Positions 6,643 to 7,591 of a stretch of DNA of 7,591 nucleotides are shown piece after piece. Every line of letters starts with the position of its first letter. The first letter of the stretch is position 1. The translations under genes and the position numbers were made by a program. Below the pieces are notes generated by a model. It worked only from the letters and a program-made list of their open reading frames with translations, did no database searches and was not told the DNA's origin. Origin of the DNA: Methylothermaceae bacterium (GTDB lineage: Bacteria > Pseudomonadota > Gammaproteobacteria > Methylococcales > Methylothermaceae); assembly GCA_027024125.1 (NCBI GenBank), contig JALVSV010000034.1:1-7591 (forward strand), read 5' to 3'.

Positions 6643-7591
6643 CTACATTTGAATAGCTTGCTTCAGGATCTTTGGAGTGATGAAAATCAACAGTTCATTT
6701 TTCTTGTCTATGTTTCCGACCTTGCGGAAAAAGAACCCAAAACCTGGAATACTGCCGAAAAACGGCACCTTATCCACGTTTTTACGTTTTTCGTGCTCAT
6801 AGACCCCGCCAAGGACCACGGTCTCACCGTTTGCCACCTGAACCGTGGTACGGATTTCCCGTTTGTTGATCGCGATCGCCCCCTGAGGTGTCTTTTCTCC
6901 TGGCGCATCCTTCTTCACCAGCAAATCCATCACCACTTTGTCATCCGGAGTGATATGGGGGGTCACATCCAGCTTCAATACAGCCTCCTTGAACTGGGTC
7001 TGGGTCCCATTTTGGCTGACTGTCTGGAAAGGAATTTCCACACCCTGCTCGATGGAGGCCTGGGTTTGGTCCTGGGTGACCACTTTGGGCATGGAAATGA
7101 CTTCCCCACGGTTCTCTGCCTGCAAAGCTGAAATCTCCAGGCGCATCAGGTAGTCATTCAGCTTAAAGATGGCTATGCCAAAAGCGCCGCCTGCCCCTGA
7201 TCCCACGGCTGCAGGCAGATCGACGATCGATCCAACGGCATCCAACGCACCTCCAAGGGAAGTTTGGGTGTCGCCGGGACTACCGGTATCACGCCGAGCG
7301 GCCAGTTTGACCCCCAGTTCACGAGCGAAGCCATCGTCGGCAATCACAACCCGGGATTCGATCAAGACCTGACGAACCGGACGATCCAGCCTGTGAACCA
7401 GCTTGCGTATCGCCTGCAGATTCGTTGGCGTGTCTTTGACAATCAGAATATTGGTACGCTGATCAATATTCACCTCTCCCCGAGGAGACAGGATCGAACC
7501 CCCGCCAACAGCGCCATCGGCCGCAGAAGACCTGCCGTCATCGAAGGTTGTGGCGTATTCGGGGACAGTTCCCGTATCTTCCCTGGCGGCT
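6643..7591 (-). CDS. pilQ: Type IV pilus secretin PilQ, C-terminal part (5' end outside window)
   Basis: PilQ forms the multimeric outer-membrane pore through which type IV pili extend; HofQ is the competence-related homologue. The frame is open to the window edge, so only the C-terminal 315 residues are present. An in-frame GTG at 7473 is internal, since the upstream frame reads the conserved LSPRGEVNIDQRTN. In fragment numbering, the end of the short N-terminal secretin domain is about 31-85, including LDRPVRQVLIESRVV. The secretin beta-barrel domain is about 150-310, with the conserved GETVVLGGVYE at 255-265, VPFFGSIPGFGFFF at 275-288 and the closing ELLIFITPKIL at 299-309. The stop is TAG at 6643. 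Orthologues are usually preceded by pilMNOP, which would lie beyond the window, and followed directly by aroK; here a PPC-repeat gene intervenes. Confidence 0.97.
   Translation of the reverse strand, partial: AAREDTGTVPEYATTFDDGRSSAADGAVGGGSILSPRGEVNIDQRTNILIVKDTPTNLQAIRKLVHRLDRPVRQVLIESRVVIADDGFARELGVKLAARRDTGSPGDTQTSLGGALDAVGSIVDLPAAVGSGAGGAFGIAIFKLNDYLMRLEISALQAENRGEVISMPKVVTQDQTQASIEQGVEIPFQTVSQNGTQTQFKEAVLKLDVTPHITPDDKVVMDLLVKKDAPGEKTPQGAIAINKREIRTTVQVANGETVVLGGVYEHEKRKNVDKVPFFGSIPGFGFFFRKVGNIDKKNELLIFITPKILKQAIQM

Noticed and set aside
7471..7473. GTG at 7473 as the start of a short secretin-like gene
   Set aside because: The same frame continues upstream to the window edge with conserved PilQ sequence (LSPRGEV), so the GTG is an internal valine codon.

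Overview
The window carries one block of genes all read from the minus strand. In transcription order it holds the 3' part of a type IV pilus secretin gene (pilQ), a secreted protein with pre-peptidase C-terminal (PPC) repeats, aroK, aroB, an AAA ATPase/SPOR membrane protein, hemE, and the first codons of a further gene cut by the window edge. The order pilQ-aroK-aroB-(DamX/SPOR gene) is a classic gammaproteobacterial arrangement. The moderate G+C content and the AAA-SPOR fusion, instead of the short enteric DamX, suggest a non-enteric gammaproteobacterium. I cannot name the genus from sequence alone.

Region by region (high to low coordinates): 7591-6643 is the C-terminal 315 residues of PilQ, the outer-membrane pore of type IV pili. 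After 56 nt without a visible terminator comes 6586-4526, a 686-residue exported protein with three PPC-like beta domains and a C-terminal duplication. It sits where pilQ and aroK are normally adjacent. A strong intrinsic terminator (4469-4496) closes this pair of genes 12 nt before the aroK start, and a candidate promoter lies just upstream of the hairpin. aroK (4457-3915), aroB (3934-2846) and the AAA-SPOR gene (2871-1357) overlap one another by 20 and 26 nt, so they look translationally coupled. A 206-nt gap (1151-1356) follows and holds a nested palindromic element. hemE (1150-92) comes next, and its stop codon overlaps the GTG start of a partial membrane-protein gene (95-1).

Functionally, AroB and AroK catalyse steps 2 and 5 of the shikimate pathway, HemE makes coproporphyrinogen III for haem, and the AAA-SPOR protein probably binds septal peptidoglycan. 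PilQ and the PPC protein act at the envelope or cell surface. The less ordinary parts are the PPC protein between pilQ and aroK, the terminator/promoter arrangement in front of aroK, and the three-hairpin palindromic element before hemE. I see no CRISPR array, tRNA, rRNA, transposase or defence genes.
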